Origin: an uncultured Roseobacter sp.
GTDB lineage: Bacteria; Pseudomonadota; Alphaproteobacteria; Rhodobacterales; Rhodobacteraceae
DNA length: 64,000 bases
Assembly (NCBI RefSeq): GCF_947499265.1
Contig: NZ_CANMNK010000013.1
Location: forward strand, 1-64,000
Reading direction: 5' to 3'
The stretch's first letter is position 1, and every line of letters starts with the position of its first letter. Under the pieces are notes generated by a model, which worked only from the letters and a program-made list of their open reading frames with translations, ran no database searches and was not told where the DNA came from. A program made the position numbers and the translations under genes. Below are positions 1 to 8,794 of the stretch, piece after piece.

Positions 1-60
1 TGAATGTCGCTTCCTCGCCATGTCCCGTACCCCTCTCGCGGCCAATGTAATGGCTCAGTT

Positions 61-372
61 CTAGGGGGGAAGGACACAGGCGTCTGTCTTGTCGGTCTTG
101 TTGCGCATCGCCGACAGCGCGGCATTCACCTGGCGCGCTTCCTTGCAAACGACATCGAAACCAGCTTTCTTGAGCCCAAAGAAAAGGTGCTGTTTCATGG
201 CACCAGACTCAAATCCCACGAGACACCGCCCAAGCGGCACATCGCGCAGACAGGCCTGAATATCCTCTTTCTCACACGCCACAGACCGCTCGAAGATGCG
301 CTTGCCATTCGCGTCTATGGCGCAAGCTGCGACCGACCGAAGTGACACGCACAAACCAACATAGTAATCCAT
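61..372 (-). pseudogene. IS110-family transposase, N-terminal fragment, inactive
   Basis: The leftward frame from the ATG at 370-372 starts MDYYVGL and has the IS110 hallmarks VGFESGAMKQHLFFGL and ALSAMRNKTDKTDA. Known family: IS110 transposases are about 320-400 residues with an N-terminal DEDD (RuvC-like) domain and a C-terminal serine-containing domain. Here the frame leaves homology just after KTDKTDA and stops after about 103 residues, so most of the protein is missing. The first catalytic Asp (normally VGLDVS) is Cys (VGLCVS). Both the truncation and the substitution make it dead. Nothing of the C-terminal part lies in the window. Confidence 0.85.
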
Positions 373-510
373 TTCGTTCTCCTCAAATTGCAGAAACCTC
401 TGCAACCATATCAAGAACCTGACCCATCAACCTGGTCAGCCCGATTACCCATGCTTTGTCCCGCATTGTGTGAATTTGCTCACCACCTGATCTTGCGGTT
501 GCGGCGAATG

Positions 511-544
511 TCGGCAATGCGGGCTTCGGCAGCAGCATTGCCGA
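511..544. repeat. Perfect 10-bp inverted repeat (hairpin)
   Basis: TCGGCAATGC at 511-520 is matched by GCATTGCCGA at 535-544, with a 14-base loop containing GGCTTCGG. It lies between the IS110 remnant and the 3' end of the LysR gene. The arm and loop resemble the larger hairpin at 2686-2722 (both contain GCAATGC followed by GCTTCGG), which suggests one dispersed repeat family rather than a terminator; no T-run follows. Confidence 0.6.
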
Positions 545-572
545 GAGTCGATCAATGTCCGGTTGGGGCCGG

Positions 573-1439
573 CTAACCTCGCGACATCTCTTTCACGAGT
601 TCACTAGTTTCTGGTCGCCCCGATTGATGTCGGTATCTGAGCGCTACGACATCTCTTTGAATGTCCATGTCTTTGATCGGCATAGTCTTCAGCGCAGCAT
701 CGGCTGGGATCGCTGTTTCAGGTAGTATGACGGCACCAGAGCCTTGGCGTGCCAAATCAATAAGCCAATCGACACGGTTGGAGCGATAGGAGGCGTAAAG
801 CGAATGTCCGAGGTCAGAACAGGTCGAATGAAGAGTGTCCCGCATCTCGCAGTTTGGTCGATCCAACATTGTTGTTTTCGCCAGATCGCCAAGAGTTACG
901 GCGCTTAATTTGCTTAGATCATGACCTTTCTCGACCACCACCCGGTATTCCTCACTATAGAGATGGTCTATTCTATATAGTTCCGGACTTACGACTGCCG
1001 CGACCACAACGACATCCAATTGGCCCTCGCGAAGCTGTGCGAGCAGGTCGTCAGTCGTGCCGACAATCAATTCGATCTCCGCCTGCGGCAGACGTACCCG
1101 AAACCTTTCCACCGCAGCCGCGATCTTGCTGTTACCTATCGTTTCTCCAACGCCGATGCCTATGGGAACACGCTCCAGTCTTGTGTGTCTCACGGCTTCG
1201 GCCTTGGCCTCGCGCGTTTCTGACTGAACCCTTTCCAACCGCGGTTTTACAAGCTGACCCAGCGGAGTGAGGCGACAACCTGCGCGATCCCGAATGAACA
1301 ACGCACCGCCAAGTTCAACCTCAAGTTTCTTTATCGCAGTCGTGAGCGACGGTTGCGACACGTTGGACGCACTCGCAGCATGCGTGAAGTTCCGGTGTTC
1401 GCAAACCGCAAGGAAATAGCGAACCTGGTTCATCTCCAT
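573..1439 (-). CDS. LysR-family transcriptional regulator
   Basis: 288 residues, a normal LTTR length. The N-terminal winged helix-turn-helix reads QVRYFLAVCEHRNFTHAA, then VSQPSLTTAIKKLE and the LGGALFIRD/TPLGQ segment. The C-terminal part is a LysR substrate-binding fold (DDLLAQLREGQLDVVVVA). The start MEMNQVRYF matches the usual family start. It is divergent from the secreted ABM-domain gene at 1599 with about 160 bp between them, so it probably controls that gene; the ligand cannot be told from sequence. It was inferred from the family only; no operator was identified. Confidence 0.9.
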   Translation of the reverse strand: MEMNQVRYFLAVCEHRNFTHAASASNVSQPSLTTAIKKLEVELGGALFIRDRAGCRLTPLGQLVKPRLERVQSETREAKAEAVRHTRLERVPIGIGVGETIGNSKIAAAVERFRVRLPQAEIELIVGTTDDLLAQLREGQLDVVVVAAVVSPELYRIDHLYSEEYRVVVEKGHDLSKLSAVTLGDLAKTTMLDRPNCEMRDTLHSTCSDLGHSLYASYRSNRVDWLIDLARQGSGAVILPETAIPADAALKTMPIKDMDIQRDVVALRYRHQSGRPETSELVKEMSRG

Positions 1440-1598
1440 TTTTCACACCCTTTCACGCTTCACCCTCTAAAGCCCACTTCTAACCATAGCTTCTGGCTAT
1501 CGTAAAATAGAATCTCGGGATTGGAGATGAAGACATTGGTCGTGGGAAAAGAGCGCATCGAAACAAGCTCGGAAGAACTCAAAGCCAGGAGACGACCA

Positions 1599-2324
1599 AT
1601 GAAAACGCAAATCCTTAGCAGACTGACCGCAATCGCGTTGATCGCAACAACAACAACTTCTCACGCACAGGAAAACGTCATGGACAACTACACGGCAAGT
1701 TACATCGCCATGCCGGCCGCAGATGGGCAAATCGAAGCTTTCGCCGAGTTTCTTGTTAGTGCGGCCCCCTTGGTGAAAGAAACCGAGCCAGGAACCGAAC
1801 TTTGGTTCGCCCTGCAAGACAACGACACGCTGGCCATCTTCGACGTCTTTGTAGATGAAGGGGCACGCAACACGCACTTCTCAGGCGTTGTCGCAGATGC
1901 GCTGAACGAGAACGCCGACGCTCTTGTCGCTGGAGGCTGGGACGCGGGCGTTGTCGCCAACATCAACACCTCGAACGTGCTGTCGGCGAAGGCACCGGTT
2001 GATCTCTACAGCGCGACCACAGCCACATATATCTCTATCGAGGCCGCGCCAGGCAAAGCTGGCGAATTGGCAGCGCTGTTGACCGCAGCAGGTCCAATTG
2101 TCGCTGAAACAGAACCGAAGACCTTGTTCTGGGTGGCCCTTCAGATCGACGAAAACAACTTCGCAATCTACGACATCTTCGCCGACAACTCAGGCCGCGA
2201 AACCCACTTCGCCGGTGAGGTCGCAGGTCTTCTGAAGGCGCAGGCCTCTGACCTGGTCAAAGGGGGATGGGAAGACGGAGTCGTCGCCAATGTGAGAAAC
2301 TTTGACATTCTGGCGATCAAGTAA
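1599..2324 (+). CDS. Secreted protein with two tandem ABM-like (dimeric alpha-beta barrel) domains
   Basis: The start at 1599 is chosen because AGGAGA lies 7-12 bases upstream and it opens a signal peptide (MKTQILSRLTAIALIATT, cleavage near SHA-QE). The 241-residue product contains two copies of one domain, roughly residues 30-130 and 140-241. Each has a Y-I/A-x-M/I-x-A-A opening, ETEPxTxxWxALQxxxxxxxIxDxFxDxxxRxTHFxG, and ends GGWxxGVVANxxxxxxL. Antibiotic-biosynthesis-monooxygenase-like domains of this kind usually occur singly and in the cytoplasm. The tandem, exported form is unusual; the paired domains may form an intramolecular dimer. No substrate can be assigned. A strong terminator follows. 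Confidence 0.8.
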   Translation: MKTQILSRLTAIALIATTTTSHAQENVMDNYTASYIAMPAADGQIEAFAEFLVSAAPLVKETEPGTELWFALQDNDTLAIFDVFVDEGARNTHFSGVVADALNENADALVAGGWDAGVVANINTSNVLSAKAPVDLYSATTATYISIEAAPGKAGELAALLTAAGPIVAETEPKTLFWVALQIDENNFAIYDIFADNSGRETHFAGEVAGLLKAQASDLVKGGWEDGVVANVRNFDILAIK

Positions 2325-2344
2325 TTCCTACAGCGAAAGTCATA

Positions 2345-2380
2345 GGAGCCCGGCCATGGATTGCCGGGCTCCATTTTTCT
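2345..2380 (+). terminator. Rho-independent terminator
   Basis: GGAGCCCGGC (2345-2354), an 8-base loop and GCCGGGCTCC (2363-2372) form a perfect 10-bp GC-rich stem followed by ATTTTTCTTT. It lies 21 bases after the stop of the ABM-domain gene. Confidence 0.9.
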
Positions 2381-2863
2381 TTGCTGCTTAAGCGCATGAT
2401 CAAAGTCCGCTATGGAGAAGCAGCGCTGCGGCGAGTAGCATATTGGCAGGTGTCCGGTTTGGGCCGAGCCCGTTAGATGCGCAAAATCCGATCAAGATGG
2501 TCGCGGGGCTCGCGTCTCACGATGGTTTTCGGTGGCGGATCGTCTCCAATATCAATTGCGGGGTTGGCAGACGAACCTGCGTCCCAACCGTTCTTATCAG
2601 ATCGATCTACCTCCTTCCGATGTCTACTTCACTCCTCACTGATCATGGCGGGAACTCATATCAGGCGGTGGCCTCTAATCTTGCAAGCAATGCCCGCTTC
2701 GGTTCCCGAAACGGGCATTGCTGAAAACTATAACAACCAATTCTCCAGACAGAACGGTTGCCCCTGTTTCAATCGGAACTGAACATGCAGCCCAAGGCCC
2801 AGAAAGAATAGCAGGAGAATTCCCATCACTGATGTATGCGACACTCAGTGCCGCTGCGATCAG
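2381..2863. other. Non-coding stretch with repeat fragments
   Basis: No convincing coding sequence on either strand; the short open frames lack ribosome-binding sites and family motifs. It contains a GTCCGGTTTGGGCCG-like word near 2451 that recurs near 557, and the long hairpin at 2686-2722. It looks like an intergenic graveyard of degenerate repeats. Confidence 0.5.
2686..2722. repeat. 37-bp near-perfect palindrome (long hairpin)
   Basis: AGCAATGCCCG (2686-2696) pairs perfectly with CGGGCATTGCT (2712-2722). The loop continues the stem with TTCGG/CCGAA after one mismatch, leaving only a TTC turn. There is no T-run, so it is unlikely to be a terminator. It shares the core GCAATGC-x-x-GCTTCGG with the hairpin at 511-544. 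Confidence 0.7.
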
Positions 2864-4288
2864 CTATTTCGGAGTGGACCCCTCCAACTTACCTCGCCTG
2901 ATCATCAGCCGCACGGACGGACATATATCGAAATGCGTCTCCATCTTCTTCTGAGCACGCTTGAGGGCACCGATCGCAATCAAACTCGACTCATCCTGTT
3001 CAAACACCACATCGTTCCTGCCGGACCCGTAGGCCCAGAGCTCGGGAGTTGTGCCGATGGGAGAGTCGAACTTTGAGTGTGGGGTCTCATTCTCGATCGG
3101 AATCTCGGTCTCGTTTGTACTGACCGCCTTGCCATTCAAACCACGTTGATTGAGTGGGATCGTCAAAATGCTGGAGACCGGGGCGTCGTTTGCCTTCAAT
3201 TCCTTGGTCAATTCATTGATGAACGCCTTCCCCAGCGCCGAGGCAGCGCCACCCACCGGACCGAGCAGATTCTTAAGCACTGTATCCGCCAACTTTCCTG
3301 CTAACGCCTTGGCCTTATTCTCGATCTGAGACATGGCGACGCGGCTCACGAACGGTGTTTTCGTCGCGCCCGCCGGTATTGGCTCAAGGACAAGAAAGGC
3401 ATCGACCAGATAGTAGCGCAGATCCTCATGGATGTGATTGCCCAACAGGGCCAGGGTCTTCAGACCCTTTGAGCGATCATCATCGTTGACATATTGCTGG
3501 CGTTGCGCCTTGATTTCATCCTTTGACAGAACTTCTCCGGATTTTGCCACCGCCAGTGGATCGTACCCGGCAATATGCGTGAAGCGGTGGAAGGTGCCTT
3601 TCGCGACCTCTTTTGGAAAAGACTTATGCCGGTCGGAATGCAGGATTGGGTCCAACTTGCCCGGGAATTCACCGTTGACCCGTGTAAATGTATAGTCTTG
3701 CCCATCGCTATAGAGCTTCACAGCCCCGGCGTTTTGCCGCCGGATCAGTTGGGCGAAGGGTTCTTCCATTCCCGGAAGCCGAGCCTCAATTACGAAGAAC
3801 ACATGAGCAGAATAGTCACGGTCCTCGATCCATGTCAGGCCTCGCCGATCGGGCGTTACAATGGTGTTCACGGTCGACCTCCACGGAATCGTCAGCCCTG
3901 AGATGTGCAGTGCATCCGTGTAGAGTTCAGAGAACAACGAAACGAAACTTGGCGGCCAATAGGCTGGAAGCTCCGGCCAGTTCACTGCGAAGGCGTTGAA
4001 GGATTCGCGCATTGCAGGGGCGATTTCCTTGATGTCTTGGGAAACGTATTGCAGGTCCTCGGCCTTCATTTTGGCGAGTAGAGCCATCTGCGGATCGCTC
4101 TCGATCAGATCGGGCTCGAGTTCCGCAAGCATACGCACCTGTGCCAAGAGTCCCGCCGCATCGGCCATGGCGACTCGGGAGGCAAAATCGGACGGGGATG
4201 GATCGGTCGGGTTCGTCGCGCGCCGCTCCTCTAGGACGGTAATTTCACTGGGATTGATGCGCCGCGGTGGAATAAATGCTTCAGTCAT
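2864..4288 (-). CDS. Unrecognised 474-residue protein
   Basis: The start at 4288 (MTEAFIPPRRIN) is preferred over an upstream ATG at 4351 because AAGAGGA lies about 9 bases ahead of it. I do not recognise the family. There is no signal peptide. The sequence is mixed alpha/beta with an aromatic-rich middle (about residues 115-200: LPAYWPPSFVSLFSELY, GLTWIEDRDYSAHVFF), a histidine-containing stretch (GTFHRFTHIAGYDPLA, then LGNHIHEDLRYYLVDAF), a small helical glycine/alanine segment near residue 345 and a basic C-terminus. It stands alone, flanked by long non-coding stretches, which suggests an accessory gene. Confidence 0.65.
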   Translation of the reverse strand: MTEAFIPPRRINPSEITVLEERRATNPTDPSPSDFASRVAMADAAGLLAQVRMLAELEPDLIESDPQMALLAKMKAEDLQYVSQDIKEIAPAMRESFNAFAVNWPELPAYWPPSFVSLFSELYTDALHISGLTIPWRSTVNTIVTPDRRGLTWIEDRDYSAHVFFVIEARLPGMEEPFAQLIRRQNAGAVKLYSDGQDYTFTRVNGEFPGKLDPILHSDRHKSFPKEVAKGTFHRFTHIAGYDPLAVAKSGEVLSKDEIKAQRQQYVNDDDRSKGLKTLALLGNHIHEDLRYYLVDAFLVLEPIPAGATKTPFVSRVAMSQIENKAKALAGKLADTVLKNLLGPVGGAASALGKAFINELTKELKANDAPVSSILTIPLNQRGLNGKAVSTNETEIPIENETPHSKFDSPIGTTPELWAYGSGRNDVVFEQDESSLIAIGALKRAQKKMETHFDICPSVRLMIRRGKLEGSTPK

Positions 4289-5119
4289 AACTAATATCCT
4301 CTTGTTTACAATCGACCCGGACAATCCGAACAAATGTTCTTTCCGGATCAACCAAGTATCGAATGCAGCACCAGAAAAGTTTCAGCCAAGCGGTAACGAA
4401 TCCGTGATCAACCATTTCTGGTGCAATCAGGCTCTTGCGCTCTGCCTTCTCACCTTTTTCGTGACTTTGGTCGCCTTGGACTGGATCAATTTTGCGAAAG
4501 CTCCAATATTGGATGCCTCTTGGGGGTCAGCACCAACGCCGATTGCGATTGACAAAGCGGACCATTGCCTGGCCGTAGCGACCGGCCGCTCCGTCCCATG
4601 GTGCGGCTTCCAGACGACATCAAGATTGCGCGCGCGCAGCTAATGTCGACAACGCGGGCTGCACGTGTAGAATTTGAGGACTGTGCTCAAGGTCGACTTT
4701 GGACCGTTAATGCCGACATTTGCATTTGCAGCACAAAAGTAACTCAGAGTTCTGGGACTGTATTGTGTTCTGCCCAGAAACGGTCCTTTCCCGCCAACCT
4801 TGGGGAAGTTGGGAGTTGGTATGTACTTGTTTGGTTTAAGAATGGCGTGGTCGACGGCGTGTTTGGTGCAACTCGAGACAAGTGCTATTCAAGCATCGTT
4901 TGAAACGTATTTGATCATGTCCGTCGTCAGGGTTTTTCAACAAGGTAAGCCCAGAATACATAAGGCAAAATACGCCAATTTGATACTCGCCTGCAGTCTA
5001 AACCAATCAGCCTTCGCCAAACACGACGCGGTTCATAGGCAGTTGCACCATCTGCAAGCGCAAAAGCCAGTAATTCTTACGTGCCATCGCTTACTAGCCG
5101 AATCACACAACTCACACTT
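4289..5119. other. Long gene-poor stretch with degenerate repeat
   Basis: About 830 bases without a supported gene. Near 4640-4730 are words (TAATGTCGACAACGCGGGCT, TTTGGACCGTTAATGCCGACATT) resembling those near 505-575. Local GC content drops between 4800 and 5110. Short open frames here show no family motifs. Confidence 0.5.
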
Positions 5120-5340
5120 CTAATCGCCCAACCCCAGAGCTTTCTTGCGATCCGATGCCCACTTCAGGATCGTCAGGTCGAATGTCAAAGCCATCAGCGA
5201 GACACAAATTCCCAGCACGAAGTTCTTGCCTAGGTCCGTTCCGGCCAGCGTGCGTTACAACTCCTGCCCCCAAATCCTGCGTCCCGATGAAAGCGGCGAT
5301 GATGACCATGAAGAAGGCGAACTTTCCCGCCGTTTGCTTG
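5120..5340 (-). pseudogene. 3' stump of a glycine betaine/choline-type ABC permease (ProW/ChoW-like)
   Basis: The leftward strand reads FAFFMVIIAAFIGTQDLG in one frame and then, after a frameshift, GKNFVLGICVSLMALTFDL followed by KWASDRKKALGLGD and a stop at 5120-5122. Known family: the pattern VIxAxIGTQDLG ... LGLxVxxxxLxxDxxxxxWAxDRKKxLGL is the C-terminus of betaine/choline transporter permeases. All the upstream permease sequence is missing; homology ends near 5340, just before the AlkD-like gene, which marks a deletion or insertion junction. Confidence 0.6.
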
Positions 5341-5372
5341 CTGGACGCAAATGTCCAGTATAGTATTTTCCC

Positions 5373-6119
5373 ATGGAGAAGCTGGAGCGCGACCCGGTCA
5401 TTGATGAGCTGCATCACATCATAGCTTCTAGGCTTAGCGCTTTAGGTGAAGCTTCGCCTTACGCTGCGGATGCCAACGAGCCTGACCCACGTTACCTCGG
5501 ATATGGCGTCAGAGCCCCGGAAATGAAGCGGGAAATAACTGATCTCAAAACTGACTTTGCACTTTTGGACGTAGAACAGAAGATTGAGTTGGCCAAGCGT
5601 CTTATCTGCTCCGGATACGGCGAACAAAAGACTGTCGCACTGGCGTTGCTTGAACAGGTGTCGGACTATTTTTCACCCAACCAATTTGGTCTTTTAGAAG
5701 AATTGATCAGAGGTCTTCATGGGTGGAGCAAGATCGATGCGTATACCGGGTCACTTCTGAGGCTGATTCTGCAGGCCCATGATGCTGAACTGATTAACCT
5801 GCTGAGATCTTGGAACAACGACAATGATCCCTGGCTACGACGGGCAAGTGTCGTCATCTTCACCCGCAAGGTTGCCAAGTCAAGATTGTACAAGGATGTG
5901 GCGCTGGCGAACTGTGACTCTCTGATCAACGACCGGGAACATCTGGTACAGACTGGCGTAGGCTGGTGCCTGCGAGACCTTATGCGGTGGGATAAGGAAG
6001 AATTGTTAAGCTATGTCGTCGGCCTACGGAACAAAGGTGTAAGCAGTACAATTACGCTTTACGCATTGCGCGATATCAAAGGTGAGGAACGCCAAGCCGT
6101 TTTCAATCGACTCATTTAG
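5373..6119 (+). CDS. AlkD-like DNA alkylation repair protein (HEAT-repeat glycosylase)
   Basis: 248 residues made of repeated helical pairs, as in the AlkC/AlkD family of alkylpurine-DNA glycosylases that flip out N3-/N7-alkylated purines. Recognisable segments are RYLGYGVRAPEMKREI (about residues 40-55, usual G-V-x-x-P-x-x-R entry), the NDNDPWLRRASVVIFTRK repeat (about 147-165) and REHLVQTGVGWCLRDLMRWD (about 185-205). The start has no strong ribosome-binding site. It begins 33 bases from the edge of the truncated permease, so its upstream context has been replaced. Catalytic residues were not mapped individually. Confidence 0.8.
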   Translation: MEKLERDPVIDELHHIIASRLSALGEASPYAADANEPDPRYLGYGVRAPEMKREITDLKTDFALLDVEQKIELAKRLICSGYGEQKTVALALLEQVSDYFSPNQFGLLEELIRGLHGWSKIDAYTGSLLRLILQAHDAELINLLRSWNNDNDPWLRRASVVIFTRKVAKSRLYKDVALANCDSLINDREHLVQTGVGWCLRDLMRWDKEELLSYVVGLRNKGVSSTITLYALRDIKGEERQAVFNRLI

Positions 6120-6401
6120 TAAACGCATTTGACGCTCTACAACGCCGAATAGCAGACATCCACGCCGCCTGAAACATTAGGTCGCAGCATTGGAAAAACC
6201 GCATGCGACAATCAGTTATGAGGCTATCAGCAAGAAGGGCAAGTTAAATTAAAGAGCAAAAACAATGTCTTGCCAGAAGGGTTTCGAGGCCGTGAGGCGG
6301 CAATGAGAGCCTCAGAGTGACACTGCAAATCACAGGGATGGGATTTGAAAGAATAGGAGCCAATGACTGCTTTCGAGCCAAGCTGTACCTCTACAAGTTG
6401 C

Positions 6402-6635
6402 TCATTTTTTTCTTTCGCTACGTGCGATACGATTAGCGATAACGCCCAAGAAGGTGATCAAATAGAGAAAAAGACCGTCAATTGCGTACCAGACGAAGGA
6501 TCTAGATTCTTCTTCAGCCAATGTACCAGCGAGCAATAGTAGTGCGAAAGCGCCGCCCACAGCTATGCCTTGCCAAGACGTCTTCCATTCATCGCGGGAC
6601 GGTGGTTGTAAGACATGAATTAGAAATCTGAGCAT
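6402..6635 (-). CDS. Small two-helix membrane protein, hypothetical
   Basis: 77 residues with two predicted membrane segments (about 24-40, GIAVGGAFALLLLAGTL; about 48-68, VWYAIDGLFLYLITFLGVIA) and a basic tail RIARSERKK. GGAAA-like purines precede the ATG. No family recognised. It stands alone in a sparse region, so it could be a remnant, but amino-acid composition and hydrophobic pattern look coding. Confidence 0.5.
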   Translation of the reverse strand: MLRFLIHVLQPPSRDEWKTSWQGIAVGGAFALLLLAGTLAEEESRSFVWYAIDGLFLYLITFLGVIANRIARSERKK

Positions 6636-7054
6636 TTACGTTTCCGCTGTTTGCCCTACACGGCGACCCCATTTGGAAAGACTGCAAGACTTTAACGTGA
6701 TTGGATTGGACTCAGGCATGCCTATGAGCGCCTAGCTTTTCAAGTGGGCAAGTTTTTGCGGTGCGGAATGGGAGCTTCTTTGGTGGCTTGTAAATTATCG
6801 GAATTGAACGTCGGCTTCCTACCGTTCGCCTGACGCAACTGTCGCTGAGGTGCTCCGTCAAACCAACCATTCGCTGCAGTCGCAAAGGTTAGAACTGGTC
6901 GAACTCATGCAATGCTGGACTTAGCTGCCATACTCCGCCCTTGCCCTTATGCCTCACCTGATGCAAACTTGTATGCGTAGGAGGGATGTCTGTTTCACCG
7001 CTGGGTCTTTGGCAAACGGACCATCGCGGTGCCATGCTTTGGGAGGAGTGTGTC
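6636..7054. other. Intergenic stretch with degenerate repeat
   Basis: No gene seen. Around 6800-6890 the words TTGAACGTCGGCTTCC and CATTCGCTGCAGTCGCAAAG resemble TGAATGTCGCTTCC at position 1 and GCGGTTGCGGCGAATGTCGG near 495, so this appears to be another copy of the dispersed repeat. The last ~60 bases carry the leader of the DUF2189 gene. Confidence 0.45.
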
Positions 7055-7873
7055 ATGATGTCCAAGACCGCAGGTTCCAAACCACCGGAAAATCTGACGC
7101 CGCCGCAGGGAGCCATGCCCAAGGTCAATAAGGTGACCGCGCATGATATCACCGCGTCGCTGAAGGCCGGATTTTCGGACTTTCTGGCGCGCCCCTTCAT
7201 GAGCGGCTTCTTCGGCCTGTTCTATGCGATTTTCGGAATCCTGTTTGTTTGGTGCCTGGTCTGGCTCGAAAAGATCTGGATGATCATTCCCGCCGTCGTC
7301 GGCTTTCCGCTGGTAGCACCCTTCGCCGCCGCCGGGCTTTATGAAATGTCCCGTCGGTTGCAGAGGGGAGAAAGTTTCGGCTGGCCTGAAATCCTCACCG
7401 TCATGGCCAATCAACGCAAGCGCGAAATGGGCTGGATGGCCTTTGTCACGCTGTTCATTTTTTGGGTGTGGGTGTATCAGTTCCGAACCGTACTGGTGAT
7501 CGTCCTGCAGGATTCATCCTTCTCTGATTTCGATGGATTTTTGAACACCGTGTTCTTCACACCACAGGGCTGGACCTTCCTTGCCATTGGCGCCTGCGTC
7601 GGCGCACTCCTGTCGGCTGTACTGTTCTCGGTGACCGTCGTCGCCATGCCCCTGTTGCTCGATCGGGAAACCAATTTCGTTTCTGCCATGATAACATCTG
7701 TTCGCGTCGTCACGGAAAACCCCGTGGTGATGCTCACCTGGGCGGCGATCATCTCGGTCACCATGCTGTTGTCGCTGGCTCCGGCGTTTCTGGGCCTGAT
7801 CTTCACCCTGCCGATTCTTGGCCACACAACATGGCATCTCTATCAGCGGGCCGTGCAACCAGCGGAGGGGTGA
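7055..7873 (+). CDS. DUF2189 integral membrane protein
   Basis: The start at 7055 is chosen for GGGAGGAG 6 bases upstream; the in-frame ATG at 7058 is equally possible. The 272-residue product has a short polar N-terminus followed by about six membrane segments (for example FFGLFYAIFGILFVWCLVW, WMIIPAVVGFPLVAPFAAAGLY, GWMAFVTLFIFWVWVYQF). The motifs LKAGFSDFLARP, GLYEMSRRLQRGE and VVAMPLLLDRETNFVSAM are typical of DUF2189, a family of unknown function common in alphaproteobacteria. It has no operon partner here. Confidence 0.85.
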   Translation: MMSKTAGSKPPENLTPPQGAMPKVNKVTAHDITASLKAGFSDFLARPFMSGFFGLFYAIFGILFVWCLVWLEKIWMIIPAVVGFPLVAPFAAAGLYEMSRRLQRGESFGWPEILTVMANQRKREMGWMAFVTLFIFWVWVYQFRTVLVIVLQDSSFSDFDGFLNTVFFTPQGWTFLAIGACVGALLSAVLFSVTVVAMPLLLDRETNFVSAMITSVRVVTENPVVMLTWAAIISVTMLLSLAPAFLGLIFTLPILGHTTWHLYQRAVQPAEG

Positions 7874-8001
7874 TCAATCCATCACTCCCCTCGAGTAGCT
7901 GCGTGTTTTTGTCCGCAGGAAAGTAGAGCTCGGTTTTCAGTCGTCGGAGAGCAAGTCCTTGGTCGTATCGAATTGAGCACCGGCAGCAAACGGCGACAGG
8001 T

Positions 8002-8650
8002 TTACATCGCGGATCCTGAAGATGGCAGGAACAACCGGACCGAGTGTGTCAGAGGTCCCATCCTCCCTGCGGGGCGGGGCCGGGTCGATCCTCCAAGGCG
8101 CATGCCCATCCGGTCATAGGCGTCGGTTGCTTTGAAGCGCGCACTCTTAAACCGTTCGAGCGCCTGTTTGGTAAATCTGCTTTCTTGCGACCCCATGACG
8201 AAGGATGTGGCGCTTGCTGTGCAAAAATCAGGTCTCGGGATTTCGCCCTCCCGGTCGTCGCGCACAGCCTGCTAAAGACGCCCAACCCATTGCAAAGCTG
8301 CTCGGCTTGAATACCTTCTACTTTCAGGTCATTCGAAGGCCCTTCGATCATTGGTTCTGGCTCAAGAATAAGTACCCAGAAGTGCTCGTACGAAGGTGCG
8401 ATCATCCGTTGCTCGGTCGCTGGGCCAATTCTAATCGGCCTGGGGTTGTCCGCAGTCGGTTTCTGACGCGCTCTCCTAAATCCAGCGGTCGAGATCCAAT
8501 ATCTTCCGGTTATCGTGCGTGCGCAGTAAGAGCTTCTGCTTCATTCCATAACGGATCGGAAGCTTGTAAATGGGTGGCAGGATAGTGTTCATCGCGCGCC
8601 AAACCAGCGGATTGCAGAAAGCGGCTGGCAACTCAATTCGTCGGGGGAAA
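8002..8650 (-). pseudogene. Decayed gene of unknown family
   Basis: The 920-base interval 7874-8794 has no intact gene. Its leftward strand has coding-like stretches in shifting frames: ELPAAFCNPLVWRAMNTI continuing PPIYKLPIRYGMKQKLLL up to a stop near 8478, then a second frame (FVMGSQESRFTKQALERF) near 8150-8200. This pattern, with stops and frameshifts, suggests an old pseudogene. I cannot name the family. The last 150 bases before 8795 are AT-richer and probably hold the promoter of the glycan operon. Confidence 0.35.
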
Positions 8651-8794
8651 TCAGATAATCACCCGCTGTCATCTAATTTTCACAAACGCTTCATGACACT
8701 TTAATCACAGTTTTATGACACCCGCAGACATCGACCTTTAACTTCTTCAGGAAGGGCACCCGCATTGTGCGGCGCCGTCAGAAGGAGCGATCGG

